A stretch of 47,362 bases of DNA from Bremia lactucae. Taxonomy: Eukaryota > Oomycota > Peronosporomycetes > Peronosporales > Peronosporaceae. This document shows, one piece after another, positions 9,936-20,640 of this stretch. The stretch lies in the NCBI RefSeq assembly GCF_004359215.1, contig NC_090620.1, positions 2,330,350 to 2,377,711 of the forward strand, in the 5' to 3' direction. Below the pieces are notes generated by a model. It did no database searches, was not told the DNA's origin, and saw only the letters and a program-made list of their open reading frames with translations. Numbering within the stretch: position 1 is the first letter of the stretch; each line of letters opens with the position of its first letter. The position numbers and the translations under genes were made by a program.

Positions 9936-10417
9936 TCAAACGAAATGATTGGCCAAGGGCTCAGCTAAATGACTGAACCTGACAATGGCGCTCAACGTGG
10001 GAAACGCTGTGCGCCATCCATTGTTACTTGCAGCTAACATTCGAGCCTCCCGATGACGAGTTCCCCAAGAGCCTATTCCTATGCCTTGACCGACAATTGA
10101 GATAGCATGAAGTTGCCTTGGTTGTCGGAGCGTCAATCTTGACGCAATCGCAATGTCAATCTTGCAGAACCATCTTCTAAGAGGGAAGCGATTCGGATCA
10201 TCACCGGAGTACGTCGACGTCTCTATCTTTGATAGCGGTGAGCATAAAGTGCGTGAGGGAGCCGATGCTCGATAATTTGCTTCAGTAAGCTCATGCACCA
10301 TGTAGCCTTGGATAGCGGCAGGCTGTTGCCGGGCATCGATGTGATCAGCAGCGACGTCACGACGATCCTCAGATCACCGCCGCAACCCCAGTACCCGCTA
10401 AGCGGATTCTCCAGCAT
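9936..10417 (-). pseudogene. Gypsy gag, N-terminal capsid part (El-2)
   Basis: Leftward frames hold KIETSTYSGDDPNRFPLRRW and FCKIDIAIASRL, then FPTLSAI. The usual pattern is L-S-x-Y-x-G-x-x-x-x-x-LxRWFxEIDxAIxxR. A frame change follows the IASRL part. The right end fades near 10417, and no LTR is found beyond it. Confidence 0.65.
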
Positions 10418-10716
10418 ACCTTATTGTGTAATTATGTATTAACCCCATGCGTTTTTTTTGTAATTGGCTGCCCATAGCAGTTCTGGTAATCTGCAAAGCC
10501 TCTCTTAAAGGACATCAAAGGCCTTCAGCACACATTCGAATCAAATACAAGGTGCAACCTGCTTGTGAGTCCGCGGTAGCAGTCCCGCTAACTCTGCATT
10601 TTTTGCAGTATATTTCTAAATATTGGATAACAGCAACTGCTTGCGTAGGTAATTTTGGCTCCTCCGAACCAACGCCATACCGGTTCGATCCCGGGTGCCT
10701 CACGCGCTGCTAATTA
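10418..10716. other. Unassigned sequence with a tRNA B-box-like word
   Basis: About 300 nt between El-2 and the antisense ORF of El-3. At 10680-10702 ACCGGTTCGATCCCGGGTGC looks like a tRNA T-arm, but no D-arm, anticodon arm or complementary acceptor strand precedes it. It may be a fragment of a tRNA-derived SINE. No coding signal. Confidence 0.35.
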
Positions 10717-12136
10717 GTCCTCTCAACAACTCTAAGTGACCAGTGTGTGAACATTCTTGTCATCACACGGCGCCTAACAAGCCACCTAAAAGGGGCAAAG
10801 CTGATGGGTCGTCTGCAAAGATACCCACACAACCACGCACGAAGCGCACGGACAGCAAAAAAAATGCAGCCGTCGCCTAATGTCTCAGTTGCACGTCGGC
10901 AGCTACTGCCGTGTGTTCGTGCTGACTCCCAAGGAAAATATATCAAAATGGGATCCGAAGGCTTGTGAAGGACTGTTCATTGCTTGTATCGCGCTAACTG
11001 GACTTACAGATCCATCCCACTTTCACAGTAAGGATGTAGATCCGTCGCTGCCATCACCTCATAGTAGTGATGAGCACAGCGATCTAATGAGGAAGAATGA
11101 TGGCGCTTTCTGCCTATCCAAGCTTCACTTATTGCTAGACGCCCGACATTGCGAAGGCCAATTTGACTTACATCAACAAGGCAACTTTTTCGTCGTCTGC
11201 GCTAGCTATCGCAGCGACCTTTCGTGAGATCGTTGCCCGAAAGTAGCGCAGCTGCTTCTCATTGGGTAGAACCACAACACCTGTCGTCATTCACAATGGG
11301 TCTGACGCAGATGAGCCTGAGCGTAAAGCTCCACCGACGGCACGTGAGCGTGTCCAGTCGGTGTCACAAGCCAGTTGCATTGAACGTGACTATCTGACTG
11401 GTGACGTATCACCGATGCCTTCTCCATCCGCAAGGCCTTGTTGATATGGAACGAGTGCGTCGCTCCTAGAGCGCGCTACTCTAGATGCACATACTTAACG
11501 GTATCAATAGTTCGTGAAAGGCTCAGGGGATATCACTTGGTTTACCCCGATCTCGGACGTGTTGCATTCAAATAAATTACCGACCAATACGAAGCGAAAT
11601 TCCTGCGCCGCATTGAGTCACATTCCGATGTAGCGAAATAACGGTCCCAGCGCGAATTATCATCGCTTGCTTGCGTGTGAGATAAATCGCGGCCGGTACT
11701 GTACCCCCTGTTTCTTCTAATCACGCCGCAGTCCATATGGAACTAGCGGAGCGACAATTGGTGCTCCTTCTCATAGGCCGACACCAGGCTCGGTGCGTCG
11801 ACGCACAGCGCGTCGACCGGTTCCAAGAGTTAAACCTCTTTGGATAACCTCTCCACTGGACATCAATTTGTTGTTTCTGCTGCGCGAAGCGGTGGGCCAT
11901 TATTCTTTCAACAAGGAAGCGTTTGTTTCCGGCAGCATCCGTCAGTGCAGGTGGCGCCCGATAGGAGCGGCGATTTAACTCACCTACTCGCGGCAGTCTA
12001 TCATACATCCGTTCAGTCGCAGGCGCTGAACGCTGCAGCACGATGGATTGAGGATCTCGAAAGTCAAATCTCGCGACTGATTTCGGATCTTAACGATGTC
12101 TGCGCGAAGGACCGCCAGGGTTACCAAAAGGCTTAA
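10717..12136 (+). pseudogene. Antisense ORF (aORF) of an LTR-B Gypsy element, copy 1 (El-3)
   Basis: The region reads rightward, opposite to the gag and pol of El-3. Near 10779 the start ATG is AAG, followed by PPKRGKADGSSAKIPTQPRT. Then come LTDPSHFHSKDVDPSL, LPSPHSSDEHSDLMRKNDG, MGLTQMSLSVKLHRRHVSVS, GLVDMERVRRS, LERATLDAHT, and from 11840 ARSGGPLFFQQGS, APDRSGDLTHLLAAVYHTSV, SQALNAAARWIEDLESQI and SDLNDVCAKDRQGYQKA. Several frame changes are needed. The same words occur in copies 2-4, always antisense to their element. The start is basic, the middle acidic, and the end is likely a coiled coil. No known domain was recognised. The part after about 11760 overlaps the integrase chromodomain on the other strand. 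Confidence 0.6.
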
Positions 12137-12795
12137 ACTTTGGCTGGACCTTTTGTAAAAGTTGATCCTGAGGGATCAACGTTCTGATCGTGATATCCTT
12201 CGCTCTGCAAGCCCGTATCGTGGTTGGAGAAGTCATTCGGCTGAAAATTTTTCACCTTCCCCGCCTCCCTCACCAGACTGACGCTCGACTTAGAGTCGGC
12301 ATCTTTATGGATCTTCTTATACGGATGGAGGTATGTGATATCTTTCGGATCAACATACCGTATCAGACGACCACATAAAATACGGGATGCGTCTTCATGA
12401 ACGGAGGGAGGTTGAGACTATAGTTTAGGTCTCCAACCTCTTCGAACACCGTAAATGGCCCGATGAAACGCAGCAAAAATTCCGGAGTACCTACGGGTAG
12501 TACAGAAACTGCATTTTTAGGTAGGGTAGCAGTACTTGTTAGTAACTTTCCTTCCACTCTAAATGCGTTCATTGTTTTTGCTGCCATTTTTGTCTGCATA
12601 TTGTTTTTGCTTGTCCTGTGCACTTGCCATTGCTTTACGGACTCTTCGTGTGGGGGCTAATTGCTCAATCACAAAACGTTGAGCCTCGCTCACGCTTTTA
12701 GCATCAAACTCGCCTATGACACCACCGAGAGATCGGCCATTGGGCGTAGTTGTAAATAACAAAACGATATTATTTTTTGGAGCACAGGGATTCAT
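11760..12795 (-). pseudogene. El-3 integrase C-terminal region with chromodomain
   Basis: Leftward frames give AKSVSEAQRFVIEQLAPTRR (integrase tail helix), a GPF-like motif FLLRFIGPFTVFEEVGDLNY, KTHPVFYV, then a Pro/Asp-rich linker and at about 11930-11770 a chromodomain: KRFLVERIMAHRF, VQWRGYPKRFNSW. The aromatic residues of chromodomains (W in WRGYP, W in NSW) are kept; the usual E after NSW is N. Chromodomains at this place mark chromovirus-like Gypsy elements and guide integration to chromatin. Frame changes at about 12400 and 12550 and stops make it inactive. Confidence 0.75.
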
Positions 12796-13861
12796 TGCCG
12801 TGACTCCATACTGAGCACTGCTAAACCAGCAGGGTCACTAGGGCAAGTTTCGTTGGTTGGCATGATACCCTCGCGGCTCATCGTCATATTGACAAAATTG
12901 TGTCCCTATTTCGCACCGGGCGTAGTGGAAGGCCCTCAATCGCTACGACTCGGGCTGTGCACAGGCGATACTGGTGTCCGAGGATGTCACAGTCCGTTAA
13001 TATAAAACGGTTTTCTCACCCGTACTGGCGTAGATAGCGAACTCCACGATGGGCAATTGGTTGCGCCATTTTTTAAGAGTCGCTACCGTGGGCAATACAT
13101 CCGCCACGACCCGATTGGCACGTTTCGTTTGGCCATCGGTCTGGGGATGATCGGCTGTAGACATGTGAAGCTTGCTACTCAGCAGCTCAAACACATGACG
13201 CCAACAAACCCCGACGTAAAACGTAGATCCCGGTCCGTACTATGGACTCGGGATCCCGTGTAGTTGGTATAAATGTTACAGGAAGAAGAAAGCTGCCTCG
13301 TTGCCTGTGATCAATGTTCTACATGGTACTAAATACACCAAATTGCTCAGTCTCTCTAAGAGACGACGAGCCCCGTGTGACCCTTGTGGTCAGGCGGCAT
13401 ACCAAACATGAAGTCCAGCCCGACCGACTTCCAACCGTCCGTAGGAATCGGCAGCGGCTTCAATGGCACACTGCTGGACGATGCAGGCTAAATACGCGGA
13501 CACTGTTTGCAGGAGCGAATATAGTTTGCTACCCATCGATATAGCAGTGACCACCAAAATTCCTCTAACACTCGTGAGAATGTCTTTTACGGTCCAGATG
13601 CCCAGTCGATGGTGCATCATGGAGCTCGTAAAGTAATTTCAGCTTTAGATCTCTGTCATGAAGGATATAGATTAGCAAGGGATCACAATGTGACAGCTTG
13701 TGCCATCAAAAGGCCATGCTGTAGCTAAAACGACTTAGATTAGCCTTCAGGTAGGATTGAAGGTATACCAATCGTCCACCGAATTGATCCAGCAGCTGGC
13801 GACAATGTTCGTCCTGACTTGAGCTCTCCTTTTGTTTGTTTACTAACGAGCTCGTCACGTT
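12796..13861 (-). pseudogene. El-3 integrase core
   Basis: Leftward pieces: LLYELHDAPSTGHLDRKRH (zinc-binding H-H half), NYIRSCKQCPRI (C-C half), LYQLHGIPSP, FELLSSKLHMSTADHPQTDG, QTKRANRVVADVLPTVATL and KKWRNQLPIVEFAI. The catalytic Glu of the D,D-35-E triad, normally DGQTE, reads DGQTK, so the core is dead even apart from its stops and shifts. It follows the RT end directly at about 13860; the RNase H domain present in El-8 is missing here. Confidence 0.75.
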
Positions 13862-14703
13862 CTAGGCTAAGACGCTCTTTTGCAAGCTGACGTACAATTG
13901 AGCGTCCTCCAGAAACTGCAAAACAGCGTCTAAATTACGCTAGTACGACTCTAGCCCGTCCTCGGCCATACTATGCACGAGTACATCGTATGGCCGAGGA
14001 CGGGCTAGAGTCGTACTAGCGTCATTTAGACGCTGTTTTGCGTACATCGTCAGAGTAATATGGCGCGTAGGTTCGGTGCTCACGCATCACGTGAGCCACC
14101 ACTCAGTTGAATGACGCTGGTGCGTTTTTTTAAACTTTGGGGCATCACGAGCACTCCTAAAGTATATCGCTTGGGCTGCTTTTTGCCGTTTACCTATATC
14201 GGACTCTTTCATGAGTACCCGACAGTAACCATCTTTTAGAAATCAACGCGGAAAAGGTAATTGACTTTCCCACGGAGTTCAACAAAACATCTTTTCGCGG
14301 GATTGGCTTTTTGCGCCGGTATGGTCGCCGGGTTCAGCTTATTGTAAGCACGAACCACGCGCCATCCACCTGTGGCTTTACGCACACAAAAGGTCGGGCT
14401 GCAGTGAGACGATTTGCTCCCACGCATATGTCCCGCCTTGGCTCGCTTGTCGAAGAACTCATCGATATAATCGACTTGTTCTTTCGGCAACGGCCATTGC
14501 CTGGTCACACAATACTTGGTGGAAAATTCGAGGTCAGTTTCGTGCCCGATGTCCCTATCTGCTGGTAGGCGGCTCGGCACTTCTTTCGGGAATACATTGC
14601 GATGGTTCCATAGAATCTCAAAGAACGGACTGTCTCTCAAGTCATCCCAGCCTTGAGCAGCGAACCGTTTCTTTTCGTCCGTTTCTAGGACGATCTCGTC
14701 CAT
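13862..14703 (-). pseudogene. El-3 reverse transcriptase
   Basis: An uninterrupted frame at 14236-14703 reads MDEIVLETDEKKRFAAQGWD, ILWNHRNVFPKEVP, TKYCVTRQWPLPKEQVDYID, SPTFCVRKATGGWRVVRAYN and KLNPATIPAQ, the fingers part of oomycete Gypsy RT. After 14236 the frame breaks; LGVLVMPQSLK (usual LVMPQGL) and a relic of the palm are seen to about 13870. It contains a 54-bp fold-back at 13918-14041. Strongly similar to El-8 at 43561-44198. Confidence 0.8.
13918..14041. repeat. 54-bp near-perfect inverted repeat with 16-nt spacer
   Basis: Left arm 13918-13971 and right arm 13988-14041 are reverse complements at 53 of 54 positions; spacer 13972-13987. GTACATC stands at 13981-13987 and again right after the repeat at 14042-14048. 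The El-8 copy (about 43690-43770) runs straight through without the second arm, so this is a local inverted duplication inside RT. Confidence 0.95.
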
Positions 14704-15300
14704 TGTGGACGACGAGCAACAGTCACCAAGTTCTCTTCTGGAACTGGTGTGACTATTTCGTGGATCTTTCCTTCCTTCGATTCGGCAAAGGAACAGGCCT
14801 CACGACGTCTGAGGGAATTTTACTATCTCCTTCGGCAGATTCGAAGACTTGCCAGAGCAGCTCAATTGAGGATGCCTCCGCAATTTCGTCTCCGAGGCCT
14901 CGAACACCTCGTTCGAAGGCCCAGCCTCTTCAATTAAAACCGATTTAAAGGTCAATCGTTTTGACGTGCCTTTAATCGTTCCTATCTGTCGGGTTGTCGT
15001 TATTCGAGTCACCACGACCTATGACTGGGAAGTGGGTGCTGTTACTCTCCTGGCTAAAGCACCCGTTCCAACCGCACCAGGCTTTAAGCACTGTGCCGGT
15101 TCGTGCGACGCTTGCTTTCCTGTCAGCTCGCCGTCTACAACCACAGGCTTTGGCTCTGTGCAGGACATTCGAACGCATAACTACTTGTCACCCTTTTTTC
15201 ACTTCCCCAATCTTAACAAGCTGGGTAGGAATTTGTGTGACATGACATCTAGTCGCTACACTTCCAACTACACAAGGCTTAGGGCTCTGGGTAGAATTTT
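14704..15300 (-). pseudogene. El-3 protease-RT linker
   Basis: About 600 nt between RT and protease. Leftward frames (for example IGTIKGTSKRLTFKSVLIEE, EAGPSNEVFEASETKLRR) are poorly conserved, as is usual for this linker. The Cys-rich stretch near 15100 is not a recognised zinc finger. Confidence 0.4.
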
Positions 15301-15735
15301 GTGACTTATGACATCCCGTCAACGCACCTCAACTGTGTTTGTCACGACATCAGTTGCATATGCCTCGGGTAGGAGCACATCCTTTTCCGTTGTCCTGCAT
15401 AGACTTAGCGACTGTGCGTGTACGCCACTCTATTCATCGTTGGTGTCTTGCCAACCATGGCATAGGATGGGGTCATGCGGGCTCTTCATATCTATCACTG
15501 TGAACTTCTCTCCACATGAGAAGTCACTAAAGCTGAAGCTGAGTATAACTTGAACTCCCCCAGACTTTACGAGCGCGCCGTTCGCTTATATAAGGTCGCC
15601 TCTTCTCGCTTGCCATCCTTGCAAAGCGACTTAAACATCGCCGGTGTCTGTTTCAAGCCGCGAGTTTTACAAAATTCTGTGATGCCCCAAACCCATAAGA
15701 AGGGTCATCACGTAATCAAGCCTCGTACTCTAGCG
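15301..15735 (-). pseudogene. El-3 aspartic protease
   Basis: Leftward pieces ASQNFVKLAA, FxSLCKDGKREEATLYKRT, FSDFSCGEKFTVIDMKSP and DVLLPEAYATDVVTNTVEVR fit the retropepsin of this Gypsy family (D-C-G-ASQNF active site; the DCG part is not readable). A shorter homologous piece lies at 38445-38734. Frame changes occur throughout. Confidence 0.6.
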
Positions 15736-16896
15736 CTATAGACCAGCAGGGTTGAGGTCCGAAATTTCGAGATATGCACCCATTTGTTCGGTAACTCAAA
15801 ACTTAGGAGTAGCTTCAAGAGTCCGCGTCAGTAGGGTATCCCGCCCCAATTGCGCTCCTCCATCTCCCTGTCTCTCAGTGGTTGATGCAGAACTCGCGTC
15901 TTGCACACTGTTGCTTGCCATCACCTTTCGGGTAGGGTGTCCTCTTGCTGGGCGTCTTAGCCCCAGCAGGGTCTTTAACGAGCCATCATATGGCTGCGCT
16001 TGCCGCACTTGAAGCAGACTACGTCTGCATTACCCAACTACACATAAGTGGCATCTGACCTCTCGGACGACGGCTTATACCAAGCTGTCGCCGAAGCACT
16101 GTTGTAGGAAAGAATTGCTCCTCAACTAAGGAAATTTGGATTGCCTCTTCCATCGTTGACGGCACCTTTCGATCGCGATGGGCCATGCGGTAGTCCGTTC
16201 ATAGACGTGGGCGCCTTAATGTGCCCCGGAATCGGTCCTACCGTAATGGATGCCGACAGCGAGTTTATCTCCTGCACATACTCTTGCAGGGATCGCTTCG
16301 CCTGTCGCACTCCAAAAAAGCGTGCCCGAAGCAATACTTCGTTGTTCGGCAGCTGATACATGGCGCGATTTTTGTCTTAAAGATCGCCCATAAAGGGAAC
16401 GTCTTAACGTCCACCATAAGCGCCAAGTAAGTTCACACTGAGACCTTCCCACGCAAATGCGACATGACATGCGATAACATCCGGGTGTCATCCTGATGCG
16501 CCGCGCCAGATCGTGGCGCTTCACGGCTAACAGCCAGTGGACAATCATGTGTGCTGCAGCTCCATCGTTCTTGGGCGGGTCCATTTGAGTGGACTTCGAC
16601 TGATGCGGCCGGGCGGAGGAGAGCATCTCAACAGTCGTGTAAAGAACCCTGCTACGAGCCTGCTCACGCTTAAGCGCATCCTTAGTCTTAGTTACGGGCT
16701 CCGCCGCAGTATGGCACTGTCCCTCGGACGCGGCCCTTCGCTGTCCGAGCACGAACGCCTCAAACTGCTTCAACTGAGCAACATATTGCTCACGAGGACT
16801 GCCCAAGAGACTGGTCAGGGCTTGCTTACGAACACCCTGCGCCAAGTGCTCTGCCACTCCCGATGCTGTTCGGAGAGGTGGGGGAAATAAGGCCAA
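15736..16896 (-). pseudogene. El-3 gag
   Basis: A frame at 16216-16896 reads HLAQGVRKQALTSLLGSPRE, QYVAQLKQFEAFVLGQRRAA, then PHQSKSTQMDPPKNDGAAAH and MIVHWLLAVKRHDLARRI. The order N-terminal helices, linker and capsid is typical. The frame then shifts; at about 16015-15970 a decayed zinc knuckle CFKCGKRSHMMAR ends in a stop where the last Cys should be. The same gag start is seen in El-7 (39379-39638). Confidence 0.75.
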
Positions 16897-16950
16897 TCGA
16901 TATTGAGGCTTATCCTCTTTGACACGCTCAGAGACGGGTCGAGGGAAGGA

Positions 16951-16959
16951 CTACTACCA
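16951..16959 (-). other. Primer-binding site of El-3
   Basis: Two bases inside the 5' LTR end, the complement reads TGGTAGTAG. El-6 and El-7 have TGGTAGCA at this place, the complement of the 3' end of initiator tRNA-Met (TGCTACCA). This copy has one change. Confidence 0.6.
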
Positions 16960-16961
16960 AG

Positions 16962-17454
16962 TGTAGGCGGACGCTCTGATAGCAGCGCCGCACTACTTTA
17001 ACACACATCTTTCAGGCGCAGTGAGGTAGTTGGTGGGCGCCTAAGCGACCTCCATCAACGAACTAAGTACCTTAGTATAAGTGTCGTCAAGGCAGCGGTA
17101 ATCCGGCTTCACGTGCGCACTTGTTAACTAGGAAGTAGTTTTAAGACTGATTGATATATAATCGAGTCAAATAAAAATGCTATTAACCAATCAATAGATG
17201 CCATCTCTGAAGATGTGCACTCCTATGTGGCGAGCGTATTATTTGAATACCTCGGTTTACGGATGACGCTAGCCGTCATCCCTTTCAATTCGAATGCACC
17301 TATGTGCATTATTTACACAAGGGTAGGTCAATTTGTGCACCACACCCAAGTAGCAGGTCTAATTACTTTACATAAAGTAATTGACCATTTCATTAAGTAC
17401 ACAAAGTGTACTTAATGGTTTTGCGTAACATAAGGGCAACTTTAGCCCGTTACA
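16962..17454 (-). mobile_element. LTR-B, 5' LTR of El-3
   Basis: On the complement it starts TGTAACGGGCTAAAGTTGCC at 17454 and ends CCGCCTACA at 16962 (493 bp). It matches the LTRs at 29416 and 38735 over most of its length. Conserved hairpins: 17391-17417 (12-bp perfect arms), 17356-17386, 17261-17281 (8-bp perfect arms), 17230-17255 and 17202-17215. Confidence 0.88.
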
Positions 17455-18320
17455 CTAAACCAATGGCGAACATCTCGATATTGACAAAGAGACTTTTGCT
17501 CTCATGCACTCATGAACATAATTTAATTACTCAACGTTTTGAAAAACAAAGGCCAGGCTAACTTTACATGTCTATGCACAAATCTAGCATCAAGAATATC
17601 CAGCATATGCCAAAAAAAGTTTAAGACAAGTCGAACGGGAAACCCCCTCCTAGTAGTCGACGAGAAAATAGCCCTTTGGTTTTAATAACATTTCTAGATC
17701 ACGACGGGCATTACTTTATGCGGATTTAAGAAAAAAATCTAGTCAGCACCTTAAGCGGTACTTAAATCAACTACGCGACCTCTGGTCCGCTTAATACATC
17801 TTTCCGCGACTGCGTCACTCGGCAAAGCGTTTTCAGGTCCTGAAACGACAAGTCGCCTTTCTCCCCTAGAGGGTAGCTCTGGTATTGGCTCTATTGGCAG
17901 CGCCGAGGCAATTTCATATCCCAATACCATCTATATTTCGAACGTGATTAATCGAAACGATTCCGACTAACCCTTACGCATATTATTATATGCTTTGATG
18001 TTTTTAAATTGTACACATGATTTCGATCGGTCTATCGTCAGGCATTGGATTTCGTGCCGCTTTCAACTTCTAAAATTTTAAAGTAATTTGAAATTCCTCG
18101 AGAAACTTGTTAGTCTCCGCATGAAGCATCCGACGCATTGCAGATTATGATCGCTTGTGCCATCATCTAACTGCACAGGCTATCCTTATCGACATTATAC
18201 AGGGTGACTGTCCGAGCTAGTAAGAAAAAGTATTATCTTTGTCAGGTCCTTAGCTCACATCTATGTGCTAATCTTAGCCTACTGATTTCCTTACTGGATT
18301 CTTTATTAGATTCTTCACGG
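17455..18320. other. Highly decayed sequence, possibly the 3' end of El-4
   Basis: About 870 nt with no frame I can assign firmly. Leftward words such as HAETNKFLEEFQITLKF and IPELPSRGERRLVVS might derive from retroelement pol, but I could not align them with another copy. No LTR-A is recognised at the left end of El-4, where one would be expected. Confidence 0.35.
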
Positions 18321-18940
18321 ATTCTTTCGATGTCGAGCCCGCGCATGGTGTGCTGTAGTCATTCAAAGCTTGGTGCCAATAATGGCCATTAGCGACTTCC
18401 AAAAGCTTGACGTGAACTTTCAGTTACGATCCCTGATAATGACCTGCGGTGATCGATGATGACGTGCAGCGACATCTAAAAATATGTTTGCGGCTTTTGG
18501 CGCATCGATGTTTGTGTGTGTAGCAGCATAGCGGGGACGTTTCGACAGATTATCGACCACTGTCATAATAGCATCGAATCCTCTCGAGACCGGTAGTCCA
18601 GTTACAAAGTCCAAAAAGACTATTAGCGCCATTTTACGTGAACATCATGATGGAAACACTGCTGCACATCTCGGTGTGCGTCGCACACAACTCAACGTAG
18701 CGCAATGGTATTACTGGCCAAAACTGGAAAAAGACATACGAGAGTACGTACAAAGCTGCGGTGCATGTGTACGAGCGCGCTTAGGAAAAATGGCAAACGT
18801 ATGCCAATTTCAGTCCCTAACGAGTGTTAGGAAGTATGACTATCGTCTGCCGGACGCACAACCTCTTTACAGCGTGCTAAGTCTTGAGATACAGTAATCA
18901 CTTACGCAGCTTATACTTGTCGTGATTCTTTTTTGGAGCC
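18321..18940 (-). pseudogene. El-4 integrase with an internal inverted block
   Basis: The core reads leftward from about 18620: FLDFVTGLPVSRGFDAIMTV, VDNLSKRPRYAATHTNID, then KFTSSFWKSLMAIIGTKL. The zinc-binding part that should come just before it instead reads rightward at 18629-18838: ILREHHDGNTAAHLGVRRTQ, WYYWPKLEKDIREYVQSCGA, CV and MPISVPNEC. To the right of that block, leftward reading resumes with VRPADDSH, the piece that normally precedes ILREHHDG. So about 210 bp is inverted in place. Confidence 0.75.
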
Positions 18941-19851
18941 TCAGTAAATTCGCGGTGTTTGGTGCAGCCGCTCATAAAACGCCTTATGTGTTATAGATGA
19001 GAGATGGATGCTTGGAATAACGAAATCGATGTGATGGACTTGATCAATATTTTGTCGCTGCTGCAGGTGTCTATTCACCTCCGGAAAGTCTCTCACATCG
19101 AGGAGAAGGTCCAGGTCGGGGCGTAGGAGCAAGCATAGGTGCTATGTGCGAAAGATGACGTCGAAGCTGAACGTTACGATGAGCGCATATCGGCCCGCAG
19201 TGGTGAAGGTGAGGTAAGTGAATGACGCTTTGACTAGTGGGCACCCGATAGCGCATCGGCAACAACGTTGGAAGTTCCTTTGACGTGATGCAGCGTGGCA
19301 TTCTCGACACAGCTAAATTTTGGACCAGAGTATTGGGAGAAAAAGGTCAGCATACGCGCCATTTTCGGCGAGACTATTGGTTGGTGAAGCATTCAACGAC
19401 GCATTGTTGTCTGTATATGCATCAAATTACACGCCATATAGATAATGACGCCACTTTCGGAAAGCTGTCTTGATGGCGAGTAACTTTTGTTCATTGGTCG
19501 GACAGCTCTTTTCATGAAGTCCAGTTTTTTGGAAAAAAACGCGGTAGGATGATCGTATACATTCGTAAGCTTGGATAAAACGCCGCACATGCATAATCCT
19601 GACGCGCCCGTTGTGACAATAAACCGTTTAGCAAAGTCCAGTAGCTCAAAAACACGGGCGCTTCTTGTAGCGCTACTTCTAATTTTCAAAATGTTTTGTC
19701 TTGATCCTCCGACCACTTCCATGGTACGTCTTTTTTTAACGGGCTGGCTCAAGTAGAGCGCTATCTTGGCAAAGTCATATATAAAGCGCCGGTAGTAACC
19801 GACCAGACCGAGAAAACTTAGTATCTCCTTTCGCGAGTTTGGTTGTGCCAT
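18941..19851 (-). pseudogene. El-4 RT connection and RNase H
   Basis: Leftward: SRKEILSFLGLVGYYRRFIY, DFAKIALYLSQPVKK, then FAKRFIVTTGASGLCMCGVL, HPTAFFSKKLDFMKRAV and ESGVIIYMACNLMH. LGLxGYYRRFI is the Ty3/Gypsy RT thumb; xVxTDASxxGxGxVL is normal for RNase H, and here the first catalytic Asp region reads VTTGAS, so it is inactive. Ends in a degenerate tether toward the integrase near 18941. Confidence 0.75.
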
Positions 19852-20640
19852 TGTTTAAATAGCCGATGTCTTGCGCTTGTCGACGCTTAAGCTGTTCCTG
19901 GAAACTACATGTCCTGAAACCGCTTTGCTTCTTTTCCAAAGGAGCTTCGGTGCATATGGCTTTTGAACCTTAAACACCTCGCTCAGATGTCTTGTGTGCT
20001 CTTCGTTCGTCTTAGAGAAAATACAGATGTCATATGTGTAGGCAATTACGAAGTCAAATTTATCGAACAACACGCGGATAAGGCTTGACTACACACCCGG
20101 CATTCCGGCTAATCCCATCGGCGCGACGCATCACTGGTACGTCTCCTTGTGCGTTCGAAACGCAGTATAGTGACGACTTGTATTGTTAACAAGCATCTGG
20201 CCGTAGCCTTGTGCCAAGTCAATCACCGTGAACACTGTGCCATCGCCATCCTGTCAAAGAGTTTTTCTATAACAGGAAACGAAATTTTGGGAATCTTGGT
20301 TTGGCTATTCACCTAGCGTTAATAAATGACCCAGCGAATCGGCGGCAAGCTGTCTCCCGATCGAAGCCACTCACCGCGGGTTGAAGCTTTTCCGTAACGT
20401 AGTCTTTCTTTGGAATGCCAAATATGTTTGACACACATGGTGAATTTGACACTTCGATCCAGCCTTTCTTAAGGTTTTCAGAAACGAAGATTTCGTCAAG
20501 AGCTTCCTGCTCGGTCTTAAAGAGACGAAACGGCCCTCGTGAACTTGGGATTGCACTCAATTTCAGTTCGAGGTCGAATTGAACCGCGCATGCCGGTGGA
20601 GTCCGTCTGGTAGCTTAGCTGAAAATATGTCGCCGTACTC
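19852..20640 (-). pseudogene. El-4 reverse transcriptase
   Basis: Leftward: LSAIPSSRGPFRLFKTEQEA, LDEIFVSENLKKGWIEVSNS, VSNIFGIPKK, and later FDFVIAYTYDICIFSKTNEE and HTRHLSEVFKV. The fingers motif and the palm are recognisable; the catalytic YxDD is YTYD, one of two Asp lost. The family (NEYGDIF leader, ICIFSK after the active site) differs from that of El-3 and El-8. Confidence 0.8.

Noticed and set aside
10618..10702. Possible tRNA gene ending in GGTTCGATCCCGGG
   Set aside because: The T-arm is convincing but no acceptor complement, D-arm or anticodon arm precedes it at the right distance.
15752..16012. Rightward frames over El-3 gag and protease (15308-16012, 16537-16890)
   Set aside because: They are shadows of leftward gag and protease coding sequence.
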